Counted from the stretch's first letter, positions 34,585-45,998 are shown. The stretch: 64,000 bases of DNA from Symsagittifera roscoffensis (GCF_963678635.1 NC_087065.1:43775430-43839429), one strand, 5' to 3'. A program made the numbers and translations. The notes: generated by a model not told the origin, from the letters alone.

Positions 34585-37406
34585 ATGCCATTTAAAATGA
34601 CATTTTTTTCACTTTATACAAAATTTGTCTTTTTTATCATAATTACAAACTCTCAAGCAAATGATGTAGTTTTTAATAATACATTTCAGTCAAACTGGAC
34701 ATCTTTGTTGTTCATAATACCAATCGATGTTTCTCACCACTTACTCTGGAATTTTTGCAAATTACACACAGTTTATTACTGTCTTCATACCTTTGACTCC
34801 AACGACAATCTCGACAATAAAGCAATTGAAATCATCAACACACGACAAATCATGGATCCGTTAACAAACCCCTTCCCTCTTTAGACCTAGTTAACCTCGG
34901 GTCGAGGTCCCCGACTTATGTTGCCCGATTTGGGTCGGGGAAATGGGACGCGCAAAGTCGCAACATGAGTTGTGCATTATAAGAAATTTTGTGCATTATA
35001 AGAAATTTTTAGGAATGGAAATTTTGACAGTTTGTTTTTTTTTTAATAGAAAAAGTGCAATAAAGATAAAAATTACAACTCTAGGTTTCGAGGGGGGGGG
35101 GGGGGGGGGGGGGGTGCGGATTTTCAAACAAGTTTCGAAAAATTGGTCGACTTTTTTTAGGTCGACTAAATTGATTTTTAAGGCGTTTTTAGGCACTTTT
35201 TAGGCACTTTTTAGGCACTTTTTTTAGGCACTTTTTACGTTTATGAAAATATACTTTTCTACATGTATACATACAGGCATACATACATACATATTTAATC
35301 CTTATACATACCTAAATAGATCTGCTTAGGCTTGCGACATAACTTTGTGTCGTGCAAAACTGTAGAGAAGCTTTTTACTGCGCTGTTTTGAATTTTTCTG
35401 ATTACGCAATCGCGCCAATTTGCAACCTAATTTTTCTATGTCGCATTAAATTGGGCACAACTTTGTCGAAATCCACAAACTGCAAGTTAACTTTTTGGGC
35501 CGGGCAAATTCGTGAAAACACTTTCGTTGCACTATGTCGCAATATATCTTTCTTGGGCGCGCCAAGTCTCATCATAGTTTTGTTGAGTAGCGTTGATCGC
35601 AACATACACTTTTTGGGTTGTACAAAATCGCAAAATATCCTTTTTTGGTCGCGCAAAGTCGCCTCATATTTTTTGAGTGCACTAAAGTGCGCTAAACTTC
35701 TTCGGTAAGATACCCGTTTTAAGTCGCACTGTTGGCAATTATCGGTTTTGAGTCACAATGATCGCAACTTACCCGCACCGAGCGCCCATGGATTCTAATC
35801 GATTATAATGGATTCCCGAGACAAAAATAATCGATTATAATCCATTACGGATGTAAAATTCAGACCACGAAATCGATTATATAGCCATTATAATCGATTA
35901 ATTTGGAACAAATATAATCGATTATAATCCATTATAATCGATTATAATCCATTATTTTTGTCACTGAAACCTATTATTTTTGCCAAGATAATCCATTATA
36001 ATCGATTATTTTGAAATGAAAATCTATTATAATCCATTATAATTGATTATAATCCATTTCAGTTTTAGAACTAAATTCGATTATTTTTGCAAAATTTTGC
36101 AAAATTTGCGAGAAGTTTGCAGAATTTATGCCCTGTCTTTCACTAAATGCCATGTCTCAACTTCGTCTCCTCGCCTCCTCAAGCTTTTTACCCCCCCCCC
36201 CCCCCCCCCCCCCCGGGATAGTAAACTAAAGGGGCAGGGTAAACTCGGGGGAGGGTGTAAACTGGGGGGTATAAACTGGGGGGACGGGGAAGTAAACCGG
36301 GGAGGGGGTTAAACTGGTCATCCCCTCGCTCTCTCAAGCTTTCTTACCTGAAAGAAAGCTAAATGTTTTTTTAAATGTAACATTTTTTGAAACATAACAC
36401 GTAGCAACTACACTAAACAGGAAATGAGATAATTTTGAACAAAATTGTAAACTTCATGAATAACCCCTCGAAAAAATCCATTATAATCGATTATAATTGA
36501 TTATAATGCATTTTATTGCGATAAAAAATATTGCGATTATAATCCATTTTTAATGGATCATAATCGATTATTTTGTCATTTTAGATGCTGATCATATTAT
36601 GACAATATAATCGATTATGATCCAAGGGCGCTCGGTGCGGGTAAGTCCCTGACTTCGGTCGGGGACATACTCCGTCCACGGTTTATTTTGAATTAAAATT
36701 GGTACTTATAATTGCGTTTGAAGCACTCGGTCCTGCTTGTCTGAAGTTTCCAGCTAAAAGCCAAACTAACAAAGGCGGGAGGGGGGGGGGGAGTGTGTTA
36801 ACTTGGTCCTAAATTAGTTTGGACGACTCGACCGCAGATAAACTAAAATTGCTGAGAGCAACTGCAAAACTGGAGTGCAGTGGTTTGCTTCAGCCTGTGC
36901 TGCGTAAACACAATTTGTTCATGTTCCAGAAAGATGGCTGTTGTGTAGGTCACTACTGCCACTATTTCACCTTCGGTTACAACGAAGCCATGATGACACC
37001 AAAAGAATATTACAACCGACTAACCGATTATTCTGAGGAGGGAAAACAGCTTAACTATATATTAGCTTATTATTCGATCCTCTGTGATGTGAATATAATC
37101 CTGGAAATTGGTTTTGGATCTGGCGATTTACAAAGGGTTGACCACTTTAATGGTGAATATATTCAACGTGTAGGCACGCCATACATACTCAAAGTAGGAT
37201 ACCACTGGACTCCAGAAATTCCGTACGATAACCCTGGAGATTTTGTTTCATTTCCCTGGTTTAAACGAAATCTTATGTGCCTTTCACGTCCCTGGATTTG
37301 TGGCGGAAAATATCCATTAAAGTTTAAGCACACGAGGTGGTGGTGGCAAAGCTATTTTGGAAAAAGACCAAATTTTAAAAACAAAACAAATTTATCGAAT
37401 TCGTAG
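34585..37406 (+). CDS. Secreted cysteine-rich protein, family copy D (2 exons)
   Basis: Exons 34585-34859 and 36818-37406 join in phase 2 to a 287-residue product. The donor is GATCC/GTTAAC and the acceptor AAATTAG. This intron sits exactly where the first intron of copy C does: 19 residues separate the split codon from the next conserved cysteine in both. The second intron of copy C is absent. Residues 1-25 are a signal peptide; sequons are NNT (N31) and NWT (N37). Nine conserved cysteines are present (NFCKLHTVYYC, KLEC, DGCC, GHYC, SILC, LMCLSRPWIC). The tail is RWWWQSYFGKRP with a further sequon NKT. ATG 34597 is an alternative start that also leaves a leader. The TTG at 34570 is not a credible start. 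The 1958-bp intron is filled with repeats, including a foldback and G/C homopolymers; if unspliced, the frame ends 25 bases past the donor. Confidence 0.85.
34883..35780. repeat. Composite repeat in intron 1 of copy D, with G23 run
   Basis: CGGGTCGAGGTCCCCGAC near 34895 is followed by a run of 23 G at 35092-35114, then TGCGGATTTTCAAAC and the TTTAGGTCGACTAAATTGA unit, a triplicated TTTTTAGGCAC, and loose TGTCGCAA/TTGCGAC words up to about 35765. The same modules occur at 25.69-26.36 kb. Confidence 0.65.
35767..36646. mobile_element. Foldback element nested in intron 1 of copy D
   Basis: Terminal inverted repeats are perfect over 21 bases (35767-35787, starting ACTTACCCGCACCGAGCGCC, and its inverse at 36626-36646). 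Inside are two blocks of degenerate AATCGATTATAATCCATT words (about 35798-36060 and 36475-36620), a run of 24 C at 36191-36214, and a G-rich tandem array at about 36228-36318 with GTAAACTGGGGGG units. No protein is credible; the ORF 36043-36312 runs through the C-run. Confidence 0.75.
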
Positions 37407-37939
37407 AGTTGACGTCATCAAAAGCTATTTGAATTGATTCAACATATCGGAACAAAAATTTAATTTAAAATTTTTTTTCGCATTATTTGGATTTAGAGCT
37501 CAAATTGAGTCAGGAACAATTTTCAAAGTTTTCCTTGTAATTTCAATGGAATCAGTTTATAAACCATTTGCTATAGCGTTTATATTGCGTACATAACGTT
37601 TATACTGCCGGAGCAATGCTATTTTTCAAACTGAAAAAAAATATTTCTGTAATTTTTTTTGTTAATTATAACGTCAAACCTTGATTCATCCAATAATCTG
37701 TATCATCAAATTCCATAGACAATTTTTGTAAGTTTAGGGAAACACAATTTCAGCGGTTCGCACTTTTTAAAAAATATATATACAAACTATTTTTAGGAAA
37801 CCCATGCAATGCAACGAATATATTTAACGAAATAACAAATGAGGTTTACGCCAGAAACTTAAAAAAATGAAAATCCAAAAAAAAATCTTTTGAAAAAGCT
37901 CTGTTCAGAAAAATCTACATAGGGAGGTTTCTAAACTCG
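37407..37939. other. Flank between copy D and the decayed Ty3/gypsy element
   Basis: AT-rich DNA, no gene. A 5' LTR for the downstream element would be expected here, but I could not match any part of it to a partner at the other end. Confidence 0.4.
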
Positions 37940-38700
37940 AGTTCAGAGAAATGGTGAGATTGGCTAGAGCATCGTTTGAAAAAACGAAAAGTATCACATA
38001 CGAGAGGTACAAATTGTTCACTAGATCTCAAGAAACGGGAGAGCCTTTAGAATCTTTTCATGCAGCACTAACTGCACAGACAGTAAAAGCGGAGCTAGGC
38101 ACATTGGAAGACGAACTAATTAGAGACTTATTCGTTTCGAAGATGCAAAACACAGTATCACAAGATACACTAACTTTCGAAACATTCGCACCGGACGAAG
38201 TCCTGAATAGAGCTCTAAATTTCGAGTAAACAAGCGTTTCAAAAGTTACACGCTAATACTGCAAATGCAGCACATCTGTCTGGGTCACAGATTGAGATAA
38301 AGCAGAAATCCATTTTGGCAGTCGGCAATAAAGGTCAAACTAATAGACGACCGAACAAGGAACAGTATGAACGGAAGACAAACAATATCAGGAACAATGC
38401 AAGGCCCAGCGCATACCAGAAACCGTGCACCCAGATGTGAAACAGCCTTTATGGAGGGACATCTCAAAAATTGTCCAGAAATGAGAAAGTCACGTAAGAA
38501 CTGTATCAAATCCAACCAGTTTGCTAAGACGTGCCGGTCATATGAAATAAACGAATTGACGGCAAACACAAAAAGTTCAGATGAAGATTGTAGACTGATT
38601 CAAAATTTTGAAACTTGTGATGAATTCGAATTCTTGTCAATCGAAATAATTATACATCAGTCGGGCGAACCAAGATTAATTTGAAAATCGGCTTGAGAAT
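37940..38700 (+). pseudogene. Decayed Ty3/gypsy gag
   Basis: The frame 37951-38229 has the capsid C-terminal pattern of Ty3/gypsy Gag: YERYKLFTRSQETGEPLESF, then a LEDELIRDLFVSKM block and a final LNRALNFE. After a stop, 38367-38684 continues with a basic region and a zinc-knuckle remnant (KNCIKSNQFAKTC) in which Cys and His ligands are partly lost. Stops and frame changes separate the pieces. It is the 5' part of the element that runs on to about 42.2 kb. Confidence 0.75.
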
Positions 38701-38809
38701 AAGGATTCAAGAGATCCAGGTAGGAAGGAGCCACAGAATAGCAAAAAAATTGATATGCGCAGGAACCACCAATCACAACAGATGAAAGCACTAAAAACGT
38801 TGGTCAGAA

Positions 38810-40291
38810 CTAATAATCAATTTACTAACATGAGCATAGATACGGACAACCCAGTATCTTTTTTAAACTGGGCAACGACAAAACAAATACTGGAAGGGCT
38901 CCAATAAAAAACTCTTCCCAGCGGAAACACTAAACCTGTCAGTGCAGTTTGTTTATTATAAAAAACACCCGATTTTGATATTGGGAGCGCTTAAAAAAGA
39001 TATCGGATTTGCAAGTTGGGAGGTAAAAAGAGCGTCGTTTCTAATCTCAGAACGCCGGACAAGATGCATTCTGTTTCTGGATTCACAAAGCAAAGTGGGC
39101 CTACACAATACTCAGAAACCGGCCCCCAAGGAGCGATGGAGGTTTGACGTGCTACTGTGCGAGCAGTCAAAAGGTAGGAAAAAACAATTTTAGTTTAATT
39201 TTAAAGACCTATTCAACCACCAAGGAGAATAAAAAATCATGTTTTGAGTACAATTTTTAAATATCCACTATGCCCAATGCAAAAAAAGGGTAGAAAAGTA
39301 CTCATTCACTTTGAAGAACAAGTCCAATTGGAACTCACAAAATAGTTATCGGAAGGACACATACAGTAACTAGACAAATGTACTAGCGATTGTTTCATCG
39401 CTCCTGTAGTTATTACGGTGAAGACAGACGACTCCATAATATAGGCATTGGATGCAAAACCCCTTAATAGACAATTCTACAAAACAATTATTAAACCATA
39501 CTAGGAACCCATTTTGCTTTCTGGATGATTTTTTAATCGTCTCAAAAGGAGACGAAAAGGAACACGAAAAGTTGGTTCTCGAGGTTTTCAAAAAATTTGA
39601 CGATAAAAAGCTTGCTTTAAAATTTTCTAAGATTCCGAAAAATAACAAAAACAGAGGTGTTACTCAATTTAAACCCACCCGAACCTTTTAAGCAGCTAAG
39701 ATCGTTCATGGGCAGCATTAACCATCTCCCTAAATTTATTCCAAACGCAGCAAATTGACTGACAAACTCAGACCACTATTACGTGAAAAAGTGGGTAAAA
39801 AATATGAAACTATTAGAATGCCATTGAAAAAATTCAAATGGGGGCCTTAACACTCAAAAGTTTTTGAAGAAATCAAAAAAATTAAATTAAATATGGCTAG
39901 GATAAATTATTATAACCCCATCAAGGATAACCTGGTCAAATGCGATGCAAGCCATAGTGCCCATGGTGCAAACCTCGAAAAAAAGCTGGGAGAGCGGTGG
40001 ATGCCAAGTGCTTTTACATACTGCTACCTAAATGCCCAAGAAAAAGAATTATGCGACTAACGAGCTGAAACTGCTTGCAGTAGTATGGTCGTCGACCGCT
40101 TGAAACATAATTTTTGTGGTAAGAAAATTGTATTAGCTACAGATCACAAGGCTCCTATGTCAGCAATGAGTGAAAACCGACTGAAAAAAACGTATCAATC
40201 CAGACTCACCAGATGGGTGGATAAATTTTTACCTAAAAAATTTGAAATAGTACATATCCTGGGTAAAAATATGGGGATAGTGAACTATTAA
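38810..40291 (+). pseudogene. Decayed Ty3/gypsy pol: protease, RT, RNase H
   Basis: In order: a protease active-site remnant at about 38830-38870 (IDTDNPVSFLN, where D-T-G is expected, so the Gly is lost); a linker frame 38942-39193; the start of RT (LDAKPLNRQFYKT near 39445); a deletion that removes most of the RT fingers and palm; the second catalytic box as FLDDF at 39518-39532; the RT connection (RSFMGSINHLPKFIPNA near 39705); and RNase H with the first Asp in CDASHSAHGAN near 39935 and the ATDHKA segment at 40137-40155. Many stops and frameshifts make the product non-functional. Confidence 0.85.
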
Positions 40292-41199
40292 TCAAAAGAC
40301 CCAAACGGGAAACCGTAGCGAGAGCCGGCTTAAACAGAACGTTCATGATAACATCAATCGAGAGTTTTCACAAAGCTTTCTACTGCTTAAGCAGTCGGCT
40401 AGACAACACAGGGGGCTCGACCGGAACGATTAATTTCTAGAACCTTCTGAACCGAAAACCGAGTTCAGCCAGAAGAACGACACGTCATCTCACGCTTGCT
40501 ATAGCAACCAAAACGGTTCAAAAAGAAGAAGGCTCGACCTGAAGAAAATAATCAAAACTCATGGTTTTCAAAATTGCAACAGGGCAATTCATGCAATTTT
40601 TCTGATTCAGTACAGTCGGTCAGCAGAAGTTCAGAAAAATTACAAAAAAAGTAAAAATGGACAATGACAACCAGCCAGAGGGGGAAAAATTAAAAAAAAA
40701 CGGTGAGGATCAAGGAGAAGAAACCCAATAGTGATAGAGAACAAAAGACGTAGGAGGTTGCAGAAACAAGTTTCCAGAGGACTAATATGATAAAAAGAGC
40801 AACGTCAAACCGGACAGATTCAGATAACTCGGACTCAGACGTTCCCCATATCGAGTGGAAGGCGATAGACAAATACATCAAAGCAAACGCAGAAATCGTG
40901 ACTTCTACGCCAACTGACAAAGCGGCGTTGAGGTTAATTTCGCCTTGAGACTCCAGAGGAGCAGAAAGGCTGGACAGACCGGTGAACAAATCAGAGCTGG
41001 AGGCCAATGCAAAGAAAATCAGCCCGAGTTCAGCAGAAAGAGAATTAAACTACGACAGCAGGAAGGACGGAACGCCCATCGTTTAAGTAGACCTTACAGC
41101 TGAAATTCCTGAGGAAAGCAGTCCAGAAGCAAACGTAATCAAGGCAAGACGAGTCAGCGACTCATCTCGGAAAAACGAATTTTGTCCATCAGTACAAAT

Positions 41200-42255
41200 C
41201 GACAAAGGAGGCTCAGAAATCTGTCAAAACTACTCGAAAAAAGCTTATAGCCGAGTTAAATACCGAGGATACATGGATGGACAGGCTTCGTAGGGTCATT
41301 GAGAGGAATTACTGTCACAGTTTCGAGCCAATGTGCCCCTACACCGATCCACTATGGCACCAGATGTCAGTTGTAGAGGACTGTTTTCTTGTAGACAATC
41401 GGCTAGCGGTTCCCAGCCAATTGCGCCCAGCGGTACTACAGCTCATCCATCGTAGTCATCCTGGACATCTGGCGATGCTGGACATTTCCAATTAGTTGTG
41501 AAGATCCCACATGCAAAAGATATAGTCAGTTTGGCTGAAGAATGTAGAAGCTGCACACGCTACGGTAAGAATGCTAAATATGTCAATCCAAAGAATACTA
41601 CCCAATCGCTACCACTGCTAACGCAGCCGAGCCGAGAACTACAGCTAGATTACGCAGGATCATTTGAATACCATAAAAGAAAGAAAATATACTTGCTAGT
41701 GGCATTAGACCGGTATTCCGTCGGTATGTTTCCGTCGGTAAAATTACAAAATCAACTGTGGGAAAGTCTTCGATAAAAATTATTACGTACATATATCGAA
41801 ACACATTGAATGCCTGGATCAATAAAAAATGATAGCTTTTTCAGCTTCAAGGGTAAAACGATGAAAAAATCAGATAGAGCAAAAATTCTGCCCCATGTGA
41901 GACCACTGAGGGTGTGGGCTAAACGAACGAACTATGCAAGGAATCAAAAGAAGACTTGGTGTGATGCTTCTGGCTGACAACGTCACCTCTATAAAGATCT
42001 GTCTTAGCACAATAATGCGAGACTTTAGTTGGAGTGACAAAAAATTATACAACACTCTCCTTTTGAAGCTTATTTTTGACGCCTTCCCAAAACAGAATTT
42101 ACAATTATATTGGATAATTTCTTGATTAACTCTGATCATTTAGAAAAAATTTTGCACCTGGAGTGAAAGGCCTTCACGGCTTCACAGTTCAAAAAACGCA
42201 TTGATCAATTGAGAGACAGCGGGAAGATCGTGCGTAAAGGGCAAAACAGTCGTGA
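41200..42255 (+). pseudogene. Decayed Ty3/gypsy integrase
   Basis: The frame 41277-41495 holds the first half of an HHCC zinc domain (IHRSHPGHLAM) and 41498-41776 the second (CRSCTRYG), followed by the integrase core with the first Asp in LQLDYAGSF and the second in LVALDRYS. Further pieces (GCGLNERT, GIKRRLGVMLL near 41915-41970) fit the region of the catalytic Glu. The frame is interrupted several times and runs into a 200-N gap. Between RNase H and integrase (40.3-41.2 kb) is a charged, stop-broken linker. Confidence 0.8.
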
Positions 42256-42455
42256 NNNNNNNNNNNNNNNNNNNNNNNNNNNNNNNNNNNNNNNNNNNNN
42301 NNNNNNNNNNNNNNNNNNNNNNNNNNNNNNNNNNNNNNNNNNNNNNNNNNNNNNNNNNNNNNNNNNNNNNNNNNNNNNNNNNNNNNNNNNNNNNNNNNNN
42401 NNNNNNNNNNNNNNNNNNNNNNNNNNNNNNNNNNNNNNNNNNNNNNNNNNNNNNN
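42256..42455. other. Assembly gap (200 N)
   Basis: Exactly 200 N. The three ORFs across it are artefacts. The real 3' end of the integrase may lie in it. Confidence 0.99.
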
Positions 42456-42899
42456 CATTGCGAGGGAAGAGAGAACTTTCAAGAAAAATTTCAAGTTAAT
42501 TTTCAAAGAACAGCTTTAACCGAGTGAGCTTCCGCAAATCACTTGACGCAACAAAACAAAAGTTTGCTACTGTGTGCAATCTAATTTAAACGGATTAAGA
42601 AAACTTATTTGCCTACTCGTTTCTTTTACATTTGATTTACTAGTACTTCACAAAGTATGAACGTCTTTTAATTAAACTTATCCTGACAGTTTTAACCGAC
42701 GAAACTAGTTTCTAGCTGCATGTTTTCTCATTTTATTAGTTCCAATAACCATGAATACGGCGTTTTAATTATGTTTTAATTATGTTAAGAACTTATGGTG
42801 GCCTAATTAGTATTGAATTCTTGTTTCTAAAACAACCCAAAATGTTACGATTGCACTTTATATTGCACGTTGTGGCAGGATTCATACGTGAGTCTTAAC

Positions 42900-44948
42900 A
42901 TGAGGGCCCATATACTGATACATTTTGCCCAATACTTGTAACAACAGCTTTTTGGGACAATTAAGTGGAAAGTTTTCGTGTCTTTTCTTCAAATTAAAAA
43001 AGCACAAAATCTATCATCTACAAGTCTGCTTAGCGAGAGATCAGTTGTGCTTGAAAAACTCTGTTAAAGAAAACGACTGCTTGGTGAAAAAACTAACAAG
43101 TATAACTTCAACCTACAGCGACCGATTCACCAGTGAACTTCAAAAAGATACAAAACCACGAGCAAGAAATAAAAACTTGCTAGCAAACTACTTACATCGT
43201 CTCCTTGGGAAAAACGGTTATTATCTTAACGTTTTCTTGATAATTCTAGGAATAAGTTTGCCTCAAAAGAAGATTGTTTTGATCCTGTTTTATTTTCGTG
43301 GGTGACTACAGAGAGGACTATCGATATTAAAATTTAATTAGCTAGAATAGGATGTGTTATGCTTGAAGCCCAATTTGCTTAACGACAGAAGCAAATTATA
43401 ACTTTGGTAACAAACCTGGCGGCGCTAAAGTGAATTTTTCTAAATGCTGATTATTTTGTTCCATTCCAGAGATTCAATTATATACGAGACCTTAGCCAGC
43501 AAGCAAAAATTGAATCTTCCCAAACCCGAAATAAAACCAATCGTCTACTGGGTTTTCAGGTTGATCTAAACCGCCGTTAAATGCTAGATGAGGTTAAACA
43601 CACTTTGAGAGAAGATACTTTGGAAAAAAAATGATGCTTAGATTAACAGCAAAAATTCCGGTGAACTTTTTTCTAAAAATGCTTGAAAACAAAACAATTC
43701 TAAAAAATACACAGGTTTATGCACTGTTCCACATTTTTTGTACTTTTTAAAAACCGAGCTTTTTTACTATGATGTAAAAAACCTAAATCAGTCTAGAGAA
43801 TAAAACAACTCGAAGGTCTGAAGCAATAGTTGCTGTAAATGAACCTGATGCAACATTCGTATAAAAGGAACATAGTTGAATTATTATGGTAGAAATGGTG
43901 AAAAAACCCCATGGATGGTTTGTAACAGTTTTATTTCACCAGGATCTGAAGAAGTCTTTGATGCACAATTTGTCGCAAGTTTTGATCTACAACTTTTTTG
44001 CATTCTCAGTCTTTCCGTTACAAAACTATGTTGTAAAGAACCGTCAGCTTGTTTCTCGGTTTTATCGGACTCAGTGGCTAAGATATTACCAAATATGGCA
44101 AATTTGACTGAAGTGGTCGATACGTCGACAATAGTTTTCATGGCGTTATTGGACCCTCGGATCCGGGAAAACAGAGTTAAATTTCAAATTTTTGATGGTA
44201 AATACTTTTAACCCTAAAATCGGGACCATCCTATGCCTTTATAAAGACATGCAGCTTGCAGTCTCAGAAAACGGTTTTCCTCACGAAGTTAAAGTGAAGT
44301 CCATTAAGTTCAACGGACTCAAGTCTGTAAAATTTTTGAAATTGTTTCTCTACTTTAGAATGATTAACGGAAAAAACATCTATAAAATTAAGGATTTTGT
44401 GAGGTTAGCGACAACAGTTAAACACAGGGCGATAAATGTGATCTAAGTTAAGCAAAACTGTTTCAACAAACCGATGTTTACATACGGTTGGTTTATACCC
44501 TTCACACGTCATGCATTTTGTTCAAACTGCATCATGACATCCAGAAACTAGATCTTCTGGAAAACAAACAAATAGTACAAAATTTCTATAGCACAAATAG
44601 TACAAATTGTATGTGCCATACCATTTTACAAAGTACCTTGCCATTTTTTATCTGCTGGTTTTTCATAACTCTATCTCTTTTTTTGATAACAAAAAACAGC
44701 TGTTTTGAAACAAATTTTTTGGTTTTTCTGAATGTGGAGAAAATTAGTATATGGTTATAGAGATCAATCCGTTGGGGGCAATGCTTCAGCCGTTGATAGC
44801 GTTCAGGTTATCAATTTTTTTGCTCAATCAGATTGTTAAGAAATTACCAAATGGGAATCTTAAAAAGGTACCATATTTAGGGCTTATTTGGCTGCAGAAA
44901 GGCGTGAAAAAATTTTCCAACTGTTTAGTTCATTGCGATAATTTATAA
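42900..44948 (+). pseudogene. Possible env-like remnants after the Ty3/gypsy pol
   Basis: Frames of 65-126 residues follow on the same strand (42925-43305, 43876-44211, 44192-44446, 44488-44760, 44751-44948). The first ends a charged stretch with a basic cluster (KPRARNK) followed by a hydrophobic segment (YLNVFLIILGI), as at a glycoprotein cleavage site and fusion peptide; 44640-44690 encodes a membrane-spanning-like segment. Position after integrase fits env, but no diagnostic motif is complete. It could equally be chance ORFs. No functional protein is possible. Confidence 0.3.
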
Positions 44949-45062
44949 GTTGATCATGATTTGTTGTTTGTCTACTCAATTTATCTCATCTTGCTGTTTT
45001 TCTTTTCGTGTTATTATAGGTTATTTGCTACCAACAATAAAATCTATAGCATTTGCGCCTAT

Positions 45063-45902
45063 ATGGATATGTCAATGCAATATTTTCATGCCGTTATTTC
45101 TACTTTTCTGTTTTTAACCTACTTCATGGAACTTGAGTCATCGCCGGCTCATGACATAGTTGTGAATAACACAAACCATAATTCAACATGGAAATCGCTT
45201 TTGTTCATGTTTCCTGTTGACATCGCCTACAATCATTTATTTTCTATATGTCGGGCACGCACCAACTATTACTGTTTGCTTGGTTATGCCACTGATTATG
45301 ACTTAGAGAGTATTGCTGTCAGTCTGAAAGTTAGACGCAATGTAAGGAGCAGCGACCCTGCAGTACAACAGCTGCAATTCATGAAATCAACTGCAGAACG
45401 TGAATGCAGAAGTCACTTCAAGCATATTTATCGGAAACACAATTTCATCTTCAAAGATGGCTGTAGTGAACGTTTTTACTTTCCATATTTCTCGTTTGGG
45501 TTTATTGAATCGTTATTTACGCTTAAGGAGTATTATGAACGCTTAACTGATTATTCGGAAAACGACAAGCGATTGAATTTTATTATGGCGTTTTATTCGC
45601 CTGTGTGCGAAGCCAACGTTATCATGGAGCTTGGATTTGGAATCGGAGATCTGAAACGACCCAATCAGTTCGAGGGATACCGTACCCATCGTCCCGGGTT
45701 GTCTTACATCCTTAAAGTAGGTTCTCAATGGACACCAAGAATTCCATACGAAAACCCTGAAGATTTTCTCATCTTTAGCTGGTTTAAAAAGAATTTAATA
45801 TGTGCTGCGCAACCTTGGATTTGTGGTAAACCAAAGATAAGATTCAAAAAAGGACTTCTTTGGTGGCAAAAACATTTTGGAAAGAAGCCACAATTTGCAT
45901 AA
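45063..45902 (+). CDS. Secreted cysteine-rich protein, family copy E (intronless)
   Basis: Single-exon frame of 279 residues from ATG 45063; ATGs at 45069 and 45075 are in frame, and the last leaves the tidiest signal peptide (hydrophobic core about residues 11-22). The open frame extends upstream to 44961 without another ATG. Sequons NNT (N35) and NST (N40) follow the leader. Seven mature cysteines: C63, C71, C115, C134, C182, C247, C254. Against copy A, the second Cys of DGCC is Ser135 and the next Cys is Phe140: two losses close together. TLKEYY, LTDYSEN, LKVGSQW and ICAAQPWIC are kept, and the tail is LLWWQKHFGKKP. Neither intron of copy C is present. AATAAA at 45996-46001 lies 94 bases after the stop, right where a hairpin-ended element starts. 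Intact and probably functional. Confidence 0.9.
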   Translation: MDMSMQYFHAVISTFLFLTYFMELESSPAHDIVVNNTNHNSTWKSLLFMFPVDIAYNHLFSICRARTNYYCLLGYATDYDLESIAVSLKVRRNVRSSDPAVQQLQFMKSTAERECRSHFKHIYRKHNFIFKDGCSERFYFPYFSFGFIESLFTLKEYYERLTDYSENDKRLNFIMAFYSPVCEANVIMELGFGIGDLKRPNQFEGYRTHRPGLSYILKVGSQWTPRIPYENPEDFLIFSWFKKNLICAAQPWICGKPKIRFKKGLLWWQKHFGKKPQFA

Positions 45903-45998
45903 ATGTGAAATTATTTCTACCATTTGTGACTATTTCGTTATTTATATTTTTACTTTTATTATTTTCACCAAACTATCGACTTAGAAAAACAAAACAAT

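Noticed and set aside
34996-35203. Poly-Gly or poly-Pro peptide ORFs through the G23 run
   Set aside because: They are caused by the homopolymer inside an intron.
22990-36620. CRISPR-like array from the repeated short words
   Set aside because: Repeats are degenerate and irregularly spaced, with no unique spacers of constant length, and the DNA is eukaryotic.
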